A DNA stretch of 64,000 nucleotides from Synergistaceae bacterium (GTDB taxonomy: Bacteria; Synergistota; Synergistia; Synergistales; Aminobacteriaceae), in contig JAFSRQ010000146.1 of NCBI GenBank assembly GCA_017446055.1, positions 62,001 through 126,000 on the forward strand, read 5' to 3'. Shown here in pieces: positions 34,201 to 44,712 of the stretch; positions within the stretch are counted from its first letter, which is position 1; each line of letters starts with the position of its first letter. A program made the translations under genes and the position numbers. The notes below the pieces were generated by a model, which did not search any database, had not been told where the DNA came from, and saw only the letters and a program-made list of their open reading frames with translations.

Positions 34201-36413
34201 CCGTCTGAATATTTCCTCCTGCCTTTAGGATGACCCCATAATTCTGGATTTTCCTTCAGCCAGATTCTTGCGTTGACGTGGACAGTTCCGTGAGATATTG
34301 CCGACAGAACATCATCCATGTCCATGAAGTGCCGCCCGTCCCCCTTGAGTCCTTCGCGCATGTCGGTCAGGTAGTACACGCCCAGCACAATATCCTGCGT
34401 TGGGGTAACAACAGGTCTTCCGCTTGCGGGTGAAAGGAGGTTGTTTGCTGACAGCATGAGGAGTCTTGCCTCTGCCTGTGCCTCAATGCTGAGTGGTACG
34501 TGTACGGCCATCTGGTCGCCGTCAAAATCAGCGTTGAATGCCGTGCAGACCATCGGGTGAAGACGAATAGCTTTGCCCTCCATGAGTACTGGCTCGAATG
34601 CCTGAATGCCGAGTCTGTGCAGCGTAGGAGCGCGGTTGAGCATGACGGGGTGATCCTTGATGATGTTCTCCAGAATCTCCCAGATCTCGCTGCCGCCCTT
34701 CTCGATTCTGCGTTTTGCGTTCTTGACGTTGGGAGCGAGTCCTCCTTCAACCAGCCTGCGAATCACAAAAGGCTTGAACAGTTCCAGTGCCATCTGCTTT
34801 GGGAGTCCGCACTGATATATCTTGAGCTGAGGCCCGATGACGATGACAGACCGCCCGGAGTAGTCGACCCTCTTCCCCAGCAAGTTCTGACGGAAGCGTC
34901 CCTTTTTCCCGCGCAGCAAATCCGTAAGGCTCTTCAGCGGACGATTTCCCGCGCCTAATACCGCCTTGCCTACCCTGCCGTTGTCGATGAGAGCGTCAAC
35001 ACATTCCTGAAGCATTCTCTTTTCGTTGCGGATTATGATTTCGGGAGCATTGAGCTGCTGCAACTTCTTGAGCCTGTTGTTGCGGTTGATGACCCGGCGG
35101 TACAGGTCGTTCAAGTCGCTAGTTGCGAACCTTCCCCCGTCAAGCTGTACGAGCGGCCTCAAATCCGGCGGGATAACGGGAAGAACGGTGAGTATCATCG
35201 ATTGGGGCTGAGAGTCGCTCTTCCTGAAGTCCTCCGTAACCTGAAGGCGTTTGATGAGCTTGCGCTTCTTCTGGCCGGTAGTGTCTGCTATCTGCTCCCT
35301 GAGAGAGTCGGCGAGGAAATCCAGATCCAGACGGTTAATCAGTGCCAGCACGCCATCCGCGCCTATTCCCGCGTCAAACCTGTCATCGTAAGCCTTGCAC
35401 AACTTCTGCTGATGCTCGAATATCACATCGCCCTGCTCAAACGGCGAGCTTCCGGGCAATATCACCAGGTGGCAGGGGTCATCAACTACAACGCTGCACT
35501 GTTCATCCTCTGACCTGTTTTCGTCTTTCGGGAAAAGCTCCGGGTAAAGCTCGCGCGCCTTCTTGAGTTCGGACTCGGAAAGTATTCTGCCCTTCGAGAG
35601 TTCCTGATCTCCTACGTGCGCCTTCACTGTACCTGTAACGATAAAGGCATCATTATTCCCTGTCTTTGCGCGTTCTGCTGAGTCAGGAGCTTTTGAGGCC
35701 GGGACAATCGAGCCTGCCGGGAGTCCTAATTCGGGACTGTCTTCGGTGAGGACAAACGCGGGTTCAGCCCTGAGACTGTCATCGCCGTAATCAGTCTTGT
35801 ACTTCGAGACCTGAGACGCGGAGATAATATCGCCGACGTTAAGCGGAATGCTCAAAGCCTCGTCAATCATGTACGCTTTCTCGCACCTGAAATCCTTATC
35901 GTAATGCTCATGAATCTTCACGGCGGTTGCTGAGATTACCGCGCCCTCGCTCACGATGTCGGGTCTTCCTGTTGCTGTAACCTTGTAGGCTTTCTCTGTC
36001 TTCTTGAGGGGGGCGAAATATATCACCCTCTCGAGGTCTTTCGCGCTCGTCCCAAGAAGAAGGCTCAACCTGCTGGGAATCCCGCGCAAGTACCAGATAT
36101 GCACTACAGGGACGGCCAAATCTATATGCCCCATTCTTTCACGGCGGACTCTGTTGTCGGTTACTTCGACTCCGCAGTGTTCGCAGACGACTCCCTTGAA
36201 CTTTGGCCCGGAACGCTTGTACTTCCCGCACTTGCACTCGTAGCTTCTTGTCGGGCCGAATATCCTCTCGCAGAATAATCCGTCGGTCTCCGGCCTAAGT
36301 GTACGGTAATTTATCGTCTCAGGCTTAAGCACTTCACCTTTTGAGATTGCGTGTATTCTTTCGGGCGTGGCTAATTTGATTCGTACTCCTGTGATTTCTT
36401 TTCTTCTGGCCAA
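31230..36413 (-). CDS. rpoC: DNA-directed RNA polymerase subunit beta'
   Basis: Largest catalytic subunit of RNA polymerase. At 1727 residues it is much longer than the E. coli subunit (1407). Seen: N-terminal zinc site ([10 protein letters not shown] ... CEHCGVEV), the Mg-binding [12 protein letters not shown] near residue 625, bridge helix/trigger-loop segments ([33 protein letters not shown]), the second zinc site ([11 protein letters not shown] ... CQKCYGHD) and the C-terminal [14 protein letters not shown]. About 165 extra residues lie between the first zinc site and the active site, and further extra blocks near the C-terminus. Start is TTG at 36413, two bases after rpoB. Confidence 0.98.
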   Translation of the reverse strand: MARRKEITGVRIKLATPERIHAISKGEVLKPETINYRTLRPETDGLFCERIFGPTRSYECKCGKYKRSGPKFKGVVCEHCGVEVTDNRVRRERMGHIDLAVPVVHIWYLRGIPSRLSLLLGTSAKDLERVIYFAPLKKTEKAYKVTATGRPDIVSEGAVISATAVKIHEHYDKDFRCEKAYMIDEALSIPLNVGDIISASQVSKYKTDYGDDSLRAEPAFVLTEDSPELGLPAGSIVPASKAPDSAERAKTGNNDAFIVTGTVKAHVGDQELSKGRILSESELKKARELYPELFPKDENRSEDEQCSVVVDDPCHLVILPGSSPFEQGDVIFEHQQKLCKAYDDRFDAGIGADGVLALINRLDLDFLADSLREQIADTTGQKKRKLIKRLQVTEDFRKSDSQPQSMILTVLPVIPPDLRPLVQLDGGRFATSDLNDLYRRVINRNNRLKKLQQLNAPEIIIRNEKRMLQECVDALIDNGRVGKAVLGAGNRPLKSLTDLLRGKKGRFRQNLLGKRVDYSGRSVIVIGPQLKIYQCGLPKQMALELFKPFVIRRLVEGGLAPNVKNAKRRIEKGGSEIWEILENIIKDHPVMLNRAPTLHRLGIQAFEPVLMEGKAIRLHPMVCTAFNADFDGDQMAVHVPLSIEAQAEARLLMLSANNLLSPASGRPVVTPTQDIVLGVYYLTDMREGLKGDGRHFMDMDDVLSAISHGTVHVNARIWLKENPELWGHPKGRRKYSDGNDAVVVNSFEEVSGNPRVVFFETSPGRVMFNTRIASQLRFVNEQLGKKKIGRLLDDAYDKVDRPGVVEMLDEIKSLGYHWAARSGISFGVQAVRIPDEKAEITRQTEAEDSVAKENYEMGLLTYDEYLDQKSKLWAEATKNIADSIEAHMSDDNPVKMMVDSGARGSKGQLGQMAGIRGLMADPTGKTIDYPITANFREGMNMLEYFISTHGARKGLADTALRTAKSGYLTRRLVDVSQDLIITEHDCGTDKGICIRPLISEGKTMIGIAERIAGRTSLHDVEANGEVIVKSGDIITEALARKIESAGIDEVWVRSPLACALKKGVCQKCYGHDLSSRKLVPIGEAVGVVAAQSIGEPGTQLTMRTFHTGGVRSAEDITQGLPRIEQLFEVRRPRKVCILAGVEGRIREIITEGKRKVLIEDEEGNTVSHAIPSGQDIREGVEEGMEVHKLTPLTEGSIDPQQLLEVEGIDAVQKMLVDEIQYVYHSQGVSINNKHIEVILRKVAPLNKVRVIEEGDTSFVAGDMIWEDDVARVEREITEDNERRIKDAVDKFGGYVLVSLDRPDEELEQYIGQPLTEEAFRKILPPGGPIKAFTIKHTVMVNDKATEEEIEVIIGKSAFRKRLFNARLLNEVTVGKTKLKNINLGREAIKTVTSGGPVVVRIRHKEHLDALVDKSWLAEEISTPSKKEKSGKKVFAYADTPITAKNAQAISQSGKRDIKVWNSVEYLDVADGIRSALTAMNIIGKDVYEDGEFSGKTVDEGMIEALAKGDIQQIEFDDGEEVLTIRRIELLRKLLATRLRNKVYVSGVFRPSAETESQEKEPEAGSESDDDSGKTGITGGTELRAENIAEIAAMNPTEIWVRPANSKPETVHLIREYTFVQRMREFPECRPFIHGITKAALATDSFLSAASFQQTAQVLAGAAVKGEMDPLSGLKENVIIGHLIPAGTGAESFRSIAYRSDGRPKPKTFTQPEAAKSEPVLESADIFN

Positions 36414-36415
36414 AT

Positions 36416-39400
36416 CTAAATATCCCCCTCTCCGATACTGTCAGGGTCAGCAAAAAGTTCCGGCTCATCGGTCATATTCTCCAGATCCTCGGCTGTAGGC
36501 TCTGCGCTCTCGAAAAGCATATCAGCGATTTCCGGCAGAATTTCCTGCTCATCATTTGCGGGTGCGCTGAGGATGTCTGTATCTTCTTCCTGAGTCTGCT
36601 GAGGCTTTGCGCGGGGCTTCCTGGGCTTTCTGGGCGATGAGAATATTTCAGGCGGCCTTCCCGTGAACATTGGCCTTTCGTCATCCTCGATAGGTATATC
36701 GCCGTGTGTGCCGTCGTCAAACTGGACTTCAACATCGAGTCCGAGTCCCTGCAATTCTTTCACGAGAACCCTGAAGCTTTCCGGGACTCCCGGCTTCACG
36801 AGGCTCTGACCCTTCACGATGCGCTCATATGTCTTGTCGCGGCCTCTGATGTCGTCAGATTTCACGGTCAGTATCTCCTGAAGGACATTAGCGGCTCCGT
36901 AGCCCTCCAACGCCCAGACTTCCATTTCTCCGAATCTCTGTCCGCCGAACTGAGCTTTTCCTCCCAAAGGCTGCTGGGTAATGAGACTGTAAGGCCCGGT
37001 TGAACGCGCGTGAATCTTGTCGTCAACAAGGTGATTCAGCTTCAGCATGTACATACAGCCGATTGTTACCTTCTTGTCCATAGGTCTGCCTGTCCTGCCA
37101 TCGCGAATCGTAATCATTCCGTCCTCTGTCAGATCCGGGTACTTGCTCTCGGCAATCTTCCTCATCTCGGCAAAAATCTCGTTCTCGTTCGCGCCCTCAA
37201 AGACTGGAGTCGATACGTGCCAGCCGTTATTGAGCGCAACGAATCCCATGATAGTCTCAAGAACTTGGCCGAGATTCATGCGGCTGGGAACACCGAGCGG
37301 GTTAAGCACAACGTCGACAGGAGTCCCGTCCGGCAGATAGGGCATATCCTCGACTGGAAGAATCCTGCTGACGACTCCCTTGTTGCCGTGGCGGCCTGCC
37401 ATCTTGTCGCCGACTGTGATTTTCCTGCGCTGTGCTACGTAGACTTTCACCGAACGTATTACGCCTGAGCCTAACGCTTCGGGTGAATTGCGCCTGTCCA
37501 TCTGCTTTATGGCAACGACTTTACCCCATGAACCGTTAGGGAGCTTCAGCGAGTTGTCGCGGACTTCCCTGGCCTTTTCGCCGAATATAGCCCGTAACAA
37601 TTTCTCCTCTGGGGTCTGGTCTGACTCACCTTTTGGCGTAACCTTGCCGACAAGAATATCCCCGGCTGTAACTTCCGCGCCGATTCTGATTATCCCGTCA
37701 TCATCAAGATTCCGCAGCATGTCTTCTCCTACGTTGGGAATATCGCGGGTGATCTCTTCTGCTCCGAGCTTGGTCTCTCTTGCTTCTATCTCATACTCTT
37801 CTATGTGGATTGACGAGAATTTGTCTTCCTTCACGAGATTTTCACTGAGAAGAATTGCGTCCTCGAAGTTGTAGCCCTCCCACGGGACGAAAGCGACAAG
37901 CACATTATGCCCTAAAGCGAGTTCGCCGTTCTCTATTGCCTGACCGTCTGCGATAATGTCATCCTTCATGACTTCCTCGCCCTTGCGGACTAATGGACGC
38001 TGGTGGATTAGTGTCGACTGGTTCGAGCGGCGGAACTTTATCATCTCGTAGGTACGTTCGCGGCCTTTTGCGTTGCGTATCTTTATGCGGTCTGAGTCTA
38101 CGTATGTTACTGTGCCGTCTTCCTTTGCCGTTACGCATGAGCCTGAATCCCTTGCGATTCTGTGCTCGATTCCCGTGCCTACTCTGGGTGCTTCGGGGAC
38201 TAGGAGCGGTACTGCCTGACGCTGCATGTTTGACCCCATGAGTGCCCTGTTAGCGTCGTCATGCTCAAGGAAGGGGATTAATGCTGTTGACGGTGAAACT
38301 ATCTGACGCGGTGAAACATCCATATAGTCGACCATATCAACAGGAATAGTCTCAATCTCGCCCGCATGCCTCGTTGGGCATCTGTGATCCGCATCGCCCA
38401 CTAAGGTTATACCGTCATCCTCAAGCTGTGTATTTGCCGGAGCAACATAGCACTTGTCTTCATCGTCAGCAGAGAGAAGCCTTATCTCATCGGTAAGTTT
38501 ACCGTCCTTCACTACACGGCGGGGAGTCACCAGGAAACCGTGAGAGTTGAGACTCGCATATGTCGTGAGTGATGACACGAGTCCGATATTCGGGCCTTCG
38601 GGTGTCTCTATCGGGCAGACGCGGCCATAGTGCGTTGAGTGAACATCTCTTGCCTCAAACCCGGCGCGCTCGCGGCTGAGTCCTCCCGGCCCAAGTGCTG
38701 AGAGTCTGCGGCGGTGCGTAACTTCTGCCAGAGGATTGGTCTGATCCATGAACTGAGAGAGCTGGCCTGACCCGAAAAATTCCCTCAGACATGCGGCTAT
38801 GGGTCTGACGTTGATTAATTCGCGCCCGGTAACTTCATCAAGATTCGGAATCGTAGTCATCCTCTCGCGGACTATTCTCTCCATCCTGAGAAGCCCTATG
38901 CGAACCTGATTCTGTAACAGCTCACCGATTGAGCGGACTCTCCTGTTGCCGAGATGGTCAATATCATCGCTGGTTTTGTCCTCGGCCTTCATCGCAAACA
39001 TTTCCTTCACGATAGTAACAACGTCCTCAAGGCTGAGGAGTCTCTCATCTTCGGAAACGTTCATATTGAGCCGCCTGTTGAGCTTGTAGCGTCCTACCCT
39101 GCCAAGTGTGTAACGCCTGGGATCCTGAAGCAAGCTCCTGAAGTAGTCGCGGGCATTCTCGATTCTCCCCTGCTCATTAGGCTTGAGACGCTTGAAGATG
39201 TCCTTGATTGCCTCGTCAGGGCTGTCTGTAGTGTCCCGGGTTAATGTCCGGGCTAAAGCAGGCTCCATATCGTAGACAAGAATCCCGGCTCCCTCGGAAT
39301 TGTCCGCATTATAGAGCCTCGCTATGTGTTCCTCCTCAAGGATTGTACCGCGCGCGACTATGATATTTCCTCTCTCATCAGTGGCATTTTCCGCGGCCAT

Positions 39401-40102
39401 GTAGCCTTTGAGGTCAGCGTTATATTCCTTGAACACCGTCTCAATTCCGAGAAGCTCAAGTATATGGTCGTTGTTCCTTGCTCCGAGTGCCTTAAGCAGA
39501 AGGGTTACGGGCAGTTTCTTCCTGTTGTCTATATTTGCTGTAACAAGCTCTTTCTCTGAGTCGGGCATAGCGAAATCAAGCCATGCGCCGCGGTCGGGAA
39601 TCAGTTTCGCCGAACAGCCGTCAGAATTGTGCGTGAAATATATTCCGGCAGAACGCGCCAGCTGGTTTATCACGACTCTTTCTGTCCCGTTGATGATGAA
39701 CGTACCCCTGTCCGTCATTACGGGGAAATCACCGAGGAATATCTCTTTTGCGTCCTTCCTGACCTGCGTCTTTGTGTTCGTGAGACGGATTACAGCCTTT
39801 ATAGGCCGTGCCCACGTCATATCCTTTTGTCTTGCTTCTTCTTCTGTTATCTTGGGTTTGTCGATTGAATAGCTCAGAAACTCTAAGGCAAATGCCCCGT
39901 CATAACTCTCTATAGGGAAAACTTCTTCTAGTAACTCCTGAAGCCCCTGCGATTTCCTTTCTTCAGGCAACGCATCATCCTGATAAAACCAATGGTAAGA
40001 ATCACGCTGAACTCCTATCATGTCAGGCATGTCCACTAAATCACGGGCGCGGCCGAAAGTGTAACGCTTCCGGGTCTTGCTGATTGGTACAAATTCAGGC
40101 AT
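36416..40102 (-). CDS. rpoB: DNA-directed RNA polymerase subunit beta
   Basis: Second catalytic subunit of RNA polymerase. The start is set at ATG 40102 ([14 protein letters not shown]) behind GGGGAGG; this gives 1228 residues. The rifampicin region reads [20 protein letters not shown] then [20 protein letters not shown], keeping Asp516, His526 and Ser531 (E. coli numbering), which fits a rifampicin-sensitive enzyme; Asn518 is Thr. Also seen: [20 protein letters not shown] and the C-terminal [20 protein letters not shown]. The usual rplJ-rplL genes are not upstream; instead a tRNA-Leu gene is. rpoC follows after two bases. Confidence 0.98.
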   Translation of the reverse strand: MPEFVPISKTRKRYTFGRARDLVDMPDMIGVQRDSYHWFYQDDALPEERKSQGLQELLEEVFPIESYDGAFALEFLSYSIDKPKITEEEARQKDMTWARPIKAVIRLTNTKTQVRKDAKEIFLGDFPVMTDRGTFIINGTERVVINQLARSAGIYFTHNSDGCSAKLIPDRGAWLDFAMPDSEKELVTANIDNRKKLPVTLLLKALGARNNDHILELLGIETVFKEYNADLKGYMAAENATDERGNIIVARGTILEEEHIARLYNADNSEGAGILVYDMEPALARTLTRDTTDSPDEAIKDIFKRLKPNEQGRIENARDYFRSLLQDPRRYTLGRVGRYKLNRRLNMNVSEDERLLSLEDVVTIVKEMFAMKAEDKTSDDIDHLGNRRVRSIGELLQNQVRIGLLRMERIVRERMTTIPNLDEVTGRELINVRPIAACLREFFGSGQLSQFMDQTNPLAEVTHRRRLSALGPGGLSRERAGFEARDVHSTHYGRVCPIETPEGPNIGLVSSLTTYASLNSHGFLVTPRRVVKDGKLTDEIRLLSADDEDKCYVAPANTQLEDDGITLVGDADHRCPTRHAGEIETIPVDMVDYMDVSPRQIVSPSTALIPFLEHDDANRALMGSNMQRQAVPLLVPEAPRVGTGIEHRIARDSGSCVTAKEDGTVTYVDSDRIKIRNAKGRERTYEMIKFRRSNQSTLIHQRPLVRKGEEVMKDDIIADGQAIENGELALGHNVLVAFVPWEGYNFEDAILLSENLVKEDKFSSIHIEEYEIEARETKLGAEEITRDIPNVGEDMLRNLDDDGIIRIGAEVTAGDILVGKVTPKGESDQTPEEKLLRAIFGEKAREVRDNSLKLPNGSWGKVVAIKQMDRRNSPEALGSGVIRSVKVYVAQRRKITVGDKMAGRHGNKGVVSRILPVEDMPYLPDGTPVDVVLNPLGVPSRMNLGQVLETIMGFVALNNGWHVSTPVFEGANENEIFAEMRKIAESKYPDLTEDGMITIRDGRTGRPMDKKVTIGCMYMLKLNHLVDDKIHARSTGPYSLITQQPLGGKAQFGGQRFGEMEVWALEGYGAANVLQEILTVKSDDIRGRDKTYERIVKGQSLVKPGVPESFRVLVKELQGLGLDVEVQFDDGTHGDIPIEDDERPMFTGRPPEIFSSPRKPRKPRAKPQQTQEEDTDILSAPANDEQEILPEIADMLFESAEPTAEDLENMTDEPELFADPDSIGEGDI

Positions 40103-40154
40103 TTTATACCTCCCCTGATGGTCTGGCTTTGCTTTGCTTTTGGTGCAATGACGC

Positions 40155-40184
40155 ATGATAACAAAAAGGGTATAACCATGTCAA
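40155..40184 (-). promoter_or_regulatory. Probable rpoBC promoter
   Basis: On the minus strand a perfect TTGACA (40184-40179) is followed after 18 bp by TATCAT (40160-40155), about 53 bp before the rpoB start. The -35 box lies inside the loop of the tRNA terminator hairpin. Confidence 0.65.
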
Positions 40185-40201
40185 GCAACACGATTATACC
40201 C
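40163..40201 (-). terminator. Terminator of tRNA-Leu overlapping the rpoBC promoter
   Basis: On the minus strand GGGTATAA pairs perfectly with TTATACCC around an 18-nt loop and is followed by TTTTTG. It lies 15 bp after the tRNA 3' end. Its loop holds the -35 box of the apparent rpoB promoter. Confidence 0.75.
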
Positions 40202-40215
40202 TAATCATTTCTTCA

Positions 40216-40299
40216 TGCCCGAGAGAGGACTCGAACCTCCACGAACTTGCGCCCACTAGAACCTGAATCTAGCGCGTCTACCAATTCCGCCACCCGGGC
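40216..40299 (-). tRNA. tRNA-Leu (anticodon CAG)
   Basis: The 84-nt gene folds as a class II tRNA: acceptor arms GCCCGGG/CTCGGGC, D-loop with GGAATTGGTAGAC, anticodon stem CTAGA/TCTAG with loop TTCAGGT (anticodon CAG), long variable arm (TGGGCGCAAGTTCGT) and T-arm GGAGGTTCGAGTCCTC. The discriminator is A and CCA is not encoded. It lies upstream of rpoB on the same strand. Confidence 0.96.
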
Positions 40300-40322
40300 G
40301 TTTGTCCAACGCGGGAAATATT

Positions 40323-40765
40323 TTACTCAGTGCATGAAGTTTTTGCAACCCCTGAAAATTTTATGCCTTCATGAGACTCTTCAGCAAATAAATTCGCGCC
40401 TGTCCTGCATGTACTCGAAGAACATCGCGCGTCAAGTACGTTCGGAGGGTAAGACGGATATGCGCCGAGAGTCACGCACTCTAAATCGTCAATCACATAG
40501 AAGCCTCCCGGCCTCACCATGTCCAATATGATATGGACGCGCCCCTTCTCGTTCTGCCTTGTTCCGACAAGAGACGCTGTACCTTTGGCTTGACCTCAGC
40601 GGAGTCCACGCAGAAGCCTTTGTACTGCTTGTACTTCCTGAACGCATATAGCAAGGCTCTACTTTTACAGCTACAAGCATCTTCCCTCACTCCTAATTCC
40701 GCAACACCCCACAAGCCTCCTTCACGAGTCAGAATCAGCAGGCAGCCTTCACACTTCATCCCCAA
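40323..40765 (-). pseudogene. Remnant of a SAM-dependent methyltransferase-like gene
   Basis: Two overlapping frames on the minus strand join into one methyltransferase-like sequence: the first (from ATG 40765) reads LWGVAELGVREDACSCKSRA ... YKQYKGFCVDSAEVKPKV, like the glycine-rich motif I plus the acidic end of strand 2; the second (from about 40545) reads VHIILDMVRPGGFYVIDDLE, like the motif around the fourth strand (LKPGG-Y-x-IEDL). The frame change is near 40535-40545. The combined length (about 145 residues) is short for the family. It is best seen as a broken or decaying gene; a sequencing error is possible. It fills the otherwise empty stretch between the tRNA and the ugd gene. Confidence 0.45.
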
Positions 40766-40820
40766 ATCTGACAGTGTATAATTCTCACCATCTCACACAA
40801 AAACAGGAGTGATAGATACA

Positions 40821-42146
40821 GTGAAACTTGCAGTAATCGGCACGGGCTATGTAGGACTCGTAACAGGAACATGCTTTGCGCGTTACGGTAACAATGTAGC
40901 CTGTGTTGACGTTGACATTGAGCGGGTGAAGAACCTCCGACGCGGTATCGTGCCGTTCTACGAGCCCGGCCTCGAGGAGATGATGAAGCGCAACATGAAC
41001 GAAGGCCGCCTGTCTTTCACGTGGTCAGCCGCCGAAGCCCTTGCAGGAGCAGAAGCGTGTTTCATCTGCGTCGGGACTCCCCAGAAGCCTGACGGAAGCG
41101 CGGATGTCTCGTACATTGAGGATGCCGCCCGCAGTATTGGCGCAGGCATGTCGGGTGATCTCCTCGCTGTCGTGAAGTCCACCGTCCCAGTCGGCACAAA
41201 CAGGCGGGTGAAGTCCATCATCACAGCCGGGCTTGAGTCCCGCAATGCCCCTCACAGAATCTTCATGGCCTCTAACCCGGAATTTCTCCGCGAAGGATCA
41301 TCACTGACGGACTTTCTTGACCCCGACCGGGTGATTGTAGGAGTCGACTCTCAGGAAGCCCGGAAAATATTTGAGGACTTGTACTCCTACCTTGAACCGT
41401 CAAAGCTCATCTACATGGACACAGCATCGGCTGAAATGTCAAAGTACGCCGCCAATGCCATGCTTGCCGCAAGAATATCCTTCATGAATGAGATGGCCGG
41501 AATATGTGAACACGTGGGGGCTGACATAGAAAGCGTGAGGCTGGGAATCGGTCTCGATGTCAGAATAGGCAGGAAGTTCCTCAAGGCCGGGTGCGGTTAC
41601 GGCGGTTCATGCTTCCCGAAAGATGTCCGGGCACTGCGCGATTTCGCACGGGCGGCAGGCTATGACCCTCAGATTCTTACAGCGGTTGACGATGTGAACG
41701 AACGCGCGAAAAAATCCGTCTTCGAGAAATTATCGGCAAGATTCGACTCCCTGTCAGGCAAAGTGATAGCCGTATGGGGGTTAGCCTTCAAGCCCAAGAC
41801 CAGCGACACACGCGAAGCTCCCGCCCAAGTCCTGATACGCTCACTTCTGGATGCCGGAGCAAGGATTCAGGCCACAGACCCCCGCGCAATCAGTGAGACA
41901 CGCTCAGTATTCGGTGAACACAGAGGACTCGTATACGTTCAGGACATGTACGACGCTGTGAACGGAGCAGACGCGCTCGCAGTAATGACGGAATGGGACA
42001 TTTACCGCCAGCCGGATTTTTCCCGCATGAAAAAGCTGATGGCCAGTCCCGTTATTGTTGACGGAAGAAATATTTACCCCCCTGCCGAAATGATGCGGAA
42101 GGGATTCACTTATATGTCTATAGGGAGGCCGGATGTCAATGCGTAA
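40821..42146 (+). CDS. ugd: UDP-glucose 6-dehydrogenase family protein
   Basis: Oxidises UDP-glucose (or UDP-ManNAc-type sugars) to the uronate for surface polysaccharide. The 441-residue product has an N-terminal Rossmann fold (KLAVIGTGYVGLVTGTCFA), FICVGTPQKPDGSADVSY, VKSTVPVGTNRRV, the substrate helix NPEFLREGSSLTDFL, the catalytic-cysteine segment GCGYGGSCFPKDVRAL and the C-terminal VWGLAFKPKTSDTREAP. Cys and Lys of the active site are present. Start is taken as GTG 40821 behind CAGGAG; an earlier in-frame GTG (40809) overlaps the ribosome site. The next gene overlaps its end by 14 bases. Confidence 0.95.
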   Translation: MKLAVIGTGYVGLVTGTCFARYGNNVACVDVDIERVKNLRRGIVPFYEPGLEEMMKRNMNEGRLSFTWSAAEALAGAEACFICVGTPQKPDGSADVSYIEDAARSIGAGMSGDLLAVVKSTVPVGTNRRVKSIITAGLESRNAPHRIFMASNPEFLREGSSLTDFLDPDRVIVGVDSQEARKIFEDLYSYLEPSKLIYMDTASAEMSKYAANAMLAARISFMNEMAGICEHVGADIESVRLGIGLDVRIGRKFLKAGCGYGGSCFPKDVRALRDFARAAGYDPQILTAVDDVNERAKKSVFEKLSARFDSLSGKVIAVWGLAFKPKTSDTREAPAQVLIRSLLDAGARIQATDPRAISETRSVFGEHRGLVYVQDMYDAVNGADALAVMTEWDIYRQPDFSRMKKLMASPVIVDGRNIYPPAEMMRKGFTYMSIGRPDVNA

Positions 42147-42588
42147 TTTCAGGCTGAAAGTTTTTGCCCTGCTCTCAATTCTGATAATGCCGGTATGCTC
42201 ATACGGTGCGGATATTTCTGCGGTTGAACGCGAAGGGCTGATTATGCGCGTGGAACTCAACAGGCTTGGCACTAACTCAGACCCGGAAGAGCGTGAAGAG
42301 ATTCTGCGGAAGATTGCTGACAGGTGCAAGGGAACAGAGGAAGGAGAAGCGGCTTATTGGGATTTGGCGGACTTGTACCTTGAGGGATTCCCGGAGGAAA
42401 GAAGGAAGGATGCTGCGGCGGTTCTCGAACTGTGCCTGAAGAATTACCCTAACTCGCGGCGCGCCTCAATGGTGAAGTGCAAACTCGCGGAGCTTTACGA
42501 GGCCGGGAGTCCGAGAAGGGCAGAGCTGATTCGACAGCTGAAGAACGATAACTCACTGCCGAATATACTGAAGTCAACATTAAAGTAG
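42133..42588 (+). CDS. Small exported TPR-like protein
   Basis: A 151-residue protein with an N-terminal signal peptide (LKVFALLSILIMPVCSYG) and a helical repeat region (EAAYWDLADLYLEGFPEE, KDAAAVLELCLKNYPNS, RASMVKCKLAELYEAG) like the tetratricopeptide repeats of YbgF/CpoB or outer-membrane assembly lipoproteins. No lipobox is obvious, so it should be periplasmic. It overlaps the ugd gene by 14 bases and is likely cotranslated with it; start may be ATG 42133 or 42139. Function is unknown; a scaffold role in envelope assembly is inference. Confidence 0.65.
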   Translation: MSMRNFRLKVFALLSILIMPVCSYGADISAVEREGLIMRVELNRLGTNSDPEEREEILRKIADRCKGTEEGEAAYWDLADLYLEGFPEERRKDAAAVLELCLKNYPNSRRASMVKCKLAELYEAGSPRRAELIRQLKNDNSLPNILKSTLK

Positions 42589-42649
42589 CACGCAAATTTT
42601 TCTGAGTAATTATACCGTTTGAAGAATACGAAATTTTTTCGCGGTCTTG

Positions 42650-42677
42650 TTGACAAGCTAACAACGCGGTGTAAAAT
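42650..42677 (+). promoter_or_regulatory. Strong sigma-70 promoter of the Synerg-CTERM protein gene
   Basis: Perfect TTGACA (42650-42655), 16 bp, TAAAAT (42672-42677). A leader of about 70 nt and AAAGGAG lead to ATG 42756. The match suggests high expression, as expected for an abundant surface protein. Confidence 0.7.
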
Positions 42678-42755
42678 ATGCAACGTAGTTCTGCGTGTAT
42701 TACTTAGTCAGCACCAAACATTTTTACTATTTCCGAAAGGAGTGCAATTAGTTTC

Positions 42756-44672
42756 ATGAAGAAGTTATTTGCGTTAATGTTAGCCGTTGCGATGCTCTCA
42801 GTTGCGGGTACAGCAATGGCGGTAACGGGAACGGCAAGCCCCAGCACCGTGAACATGACAGCAGGCGGTATCGCTACGTCAACGGTAACGGGTGTTGCGG
42901 CGAATGAGGGTACACTGAGCTATACGCTCTCATCAACAGCTCCTGCTTGGGCAACGCTGACGAACAATGTTGTAACGTTCAAGCCCGCGGCGACAGTAAC
43001 AGGGACTTCAAGCGTTGTTGTAACGGTTACGGAGACCTACACGACAGATGCGGGACACTCAACATCCACAGCTACAGTTGACGTTACGATCACTGTGAAC
43101 GTAGCATCCCCTCAGTCCGAACCCGAGCCAGATTCAAAACCGGCAGCCGAAGATGAGACCACAACGGTAGTCGAGAGGGTAAAGCCCGTTGTAAGAACTG
43201 TAACGCGAGTTGTTGTAGTCGTCATCGACGCCACGGCTCAAAGGTCGGCTTCAGTTCTCACCTTTGCCCAGACAGTAAGGACAGTTGCGGCTTCCATCGC
43301 AGACACAGGGCTTCTTACAAGGCTCGGACTCAGCCAGGCACTTGCTCAGGTGTGGGTGGCAAAGGCTGCGCAGGTAGCTGAGATGGCACAGAGGGCAATC
43401 AATTCCGCAGCAAAGAGGGCGGCTCTGTTCGGCGGCTTGGGTGCTGGTGCTGACACAACGCCTCAGGACAATAGCGAGCTGGAAGAAGTTGCTGGTTCAA
43501 CAGGTGATGATGCTGACGCAGGCACGAAGCTGGCCGCTGCTTCACAGAATCTCGGAACAGGCCGCAGGGCTTTGTCAGCAGGCGGAGCTATGAGACCCAA
43601 GAAGAGCGGTACATACTCATTCGCCAAGAACTTTGGCCCGGATCTCTACAAGCTCCCGATACAGGGCGACAGAGGCAGGAAGGGCGGCGTTGCTGGCGCG
43701 TTCTTCGCATCAGATGCCGACACGACCGGTGTTGCATTCCTTGACAGCGCGGGCAACGTGACAACAATCATCCCCGGCGATGAGAACTCACAGGACATAA
43801 TGCCCGGCTTCGTTACGATGCTGGTTGTTATGGAGGCCGGACAGGTTTACGAGCCCGTAGTTTTCACAACGGACAGTGCTCTCGAAGAGGCTGGAATTAC
43901 TACTGAATCAAAGGACGCTGAGGTCAATGTGGTTGACTACTCAGAGACAGAGACAGTAGTTATTGACGAGAACGGCAACGAGACAGTCCAGGAAGACGCT
44001 CCTGCAGCTGCAGTAACCAAGATGGCAGCAGATCTCGGCGCAACTCCTACGCGCGTTCCTACAACAGCTCTTACCAGCGCGGCAGCAATCAAGTCAGCAG
44101 ACGCGGCGGCAGACAAGGCATATGCGGCAAGCCATGACATGTTCATAGCGGCCACTTATCCCGCAGTCGGAGCACTTACGAACGGTGCATACTACGCTCC
44201 TGTAACGTTTGACTCACTCCCCTCAGGCCGGACGCTTGCCAGCGGTGCGGAATTCGAGTTCTATCCTGACGGTCTCGGAGATGGTGCAGAAGAGGCATAC
44301 GTGGCAGTGTTCGATATGTCAGGCGACAAGGTTACAACGCCCGCGAGCATACTCGGCAAAGAGGGCTATATCGCCTTCATAGTTGAGAGCAACCTGTTCA
44401 GGGCAGCCGCAAAAGATAACGAGATGGACAGACCCACAGTAACGCTTGACATGGCGGCACTGACACCGGCAAGCCCCGACACAAGACCCACGAGCCCTGA
44501 TACGAGGCCGACAAGCCCCGATACAAGACCCACGAGCCCTGATACGAGGCCGACAAGCCCCGACACAACGAACCCGATCGGTGTAGGCAGCTCAAGCGGC
44601 GGATGCTCGGCAGGAAGCGCGGTTCTCGCACTCGCTCTGCTTGGGACATTCATCGCATCACGCAAGAAGTAG
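42756..44672 (+). CDS. Synerg-CTERM-like secreted surface protein with Ig-like N-terminus and TSPDTRP repeats
   Basis: A 638-residue exported protein. Order: signal peptide (KKLFALMLAVAMLSVAGTAMA), a Thr/Val-rich Ig-like domain (about 24-115), an acidic linker with Pro and Glu, a helical Ala-rich region (155-235), a middle domain of unknown fold (290-560), five SPDTRPT-type repeats (about 572-606) and a C-terminal sorting-like tail: SSGGCSAGSAVLALALLG then FIASRKK. That Gly/Cys motif, hydrophobic helix and basic end match the Synerg-CTERM signal of Synergistota, processed by a rhombosortase-like system in related cases. It has its own strong promoter and terminator. Its function (structural surface protein or adhesin) is unknown. 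Confidence 0.85.
   Translation: MKKLFALMLAVAMLSVAGTAMAVTGTASPSTVNMTAGGIATSTVTGVAANEGTLSYTLSSTAPAWATLTNNVVTFKPAATVTGTSSVVVTVTETYTTDAGHSTSTATVDVTITVNVASPQSEPEPDSKPAAEDETTTVVERVKPVVRTVTRVVVVVIDATAQRSASVLTFAQTVRTVAASIADTGLLTRLGLSQALAQVWVAKAAQVAEMAQRAINSAAKRAALFGGLGAGADTTPQDNSELEEVAGSTGDDADAGTKLAAASQNLGTGRRALSAGGAMRPKKSGTYSFAKNFGPDLYKLPIQGDRGRKGGVAGAFFASDADTTGVAFLDSAGNVTTIIPGDENSQDIMPGFVTMLVVMEAGQVYEPVVFTTDSALEEAGITTESKDAEVNVVDYSETETVVIDENGNETVQEDAPAAAVTKMAADLGATPTRVPTTALTSAAAIKSADAAADKAYAASHDMFIAATYPAVGALTNGAYYAPVTFDSLPSGRTLASGAEFEFYPDGLGDGAEEAYVAVFDMSGDKVTTPASILGKEGYIAFIVESNLFRAAAKDNEMDRPTVTLDMAALTPASPDTRPTSPDTRPTSPDTRPTSPDTRPTSPDTTNPIGVGSSSGGCSAGSAVLALALLGTFIASRKK
44471..44566 (+). repeat. 42-bp tandem repeat encoding (SPDTRPT)n
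   Basis: Two full 42-bp copies (44471-44512 and 44513-44554) plus 12 bases of a third; each encodes two heptads SPDTRPT. Copies differ at one base. The unit is a multiple of three, so copy-number change would lengthen or shorten the stalk before the membrane tail without a frameshift. Confidence 0.9.
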
Positions 44673-44712
44673 TAGTACAACGCAGATACATACACACAAG
44701 CAATAATCACAG

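Noticed and set aside
44471-44566. CRISPR-like or intergenic tandem repeat
   Set aside because: The units are contiguous, multiples of three and encode SPDTRPT heptads inside a clear reading frame; no spacers.
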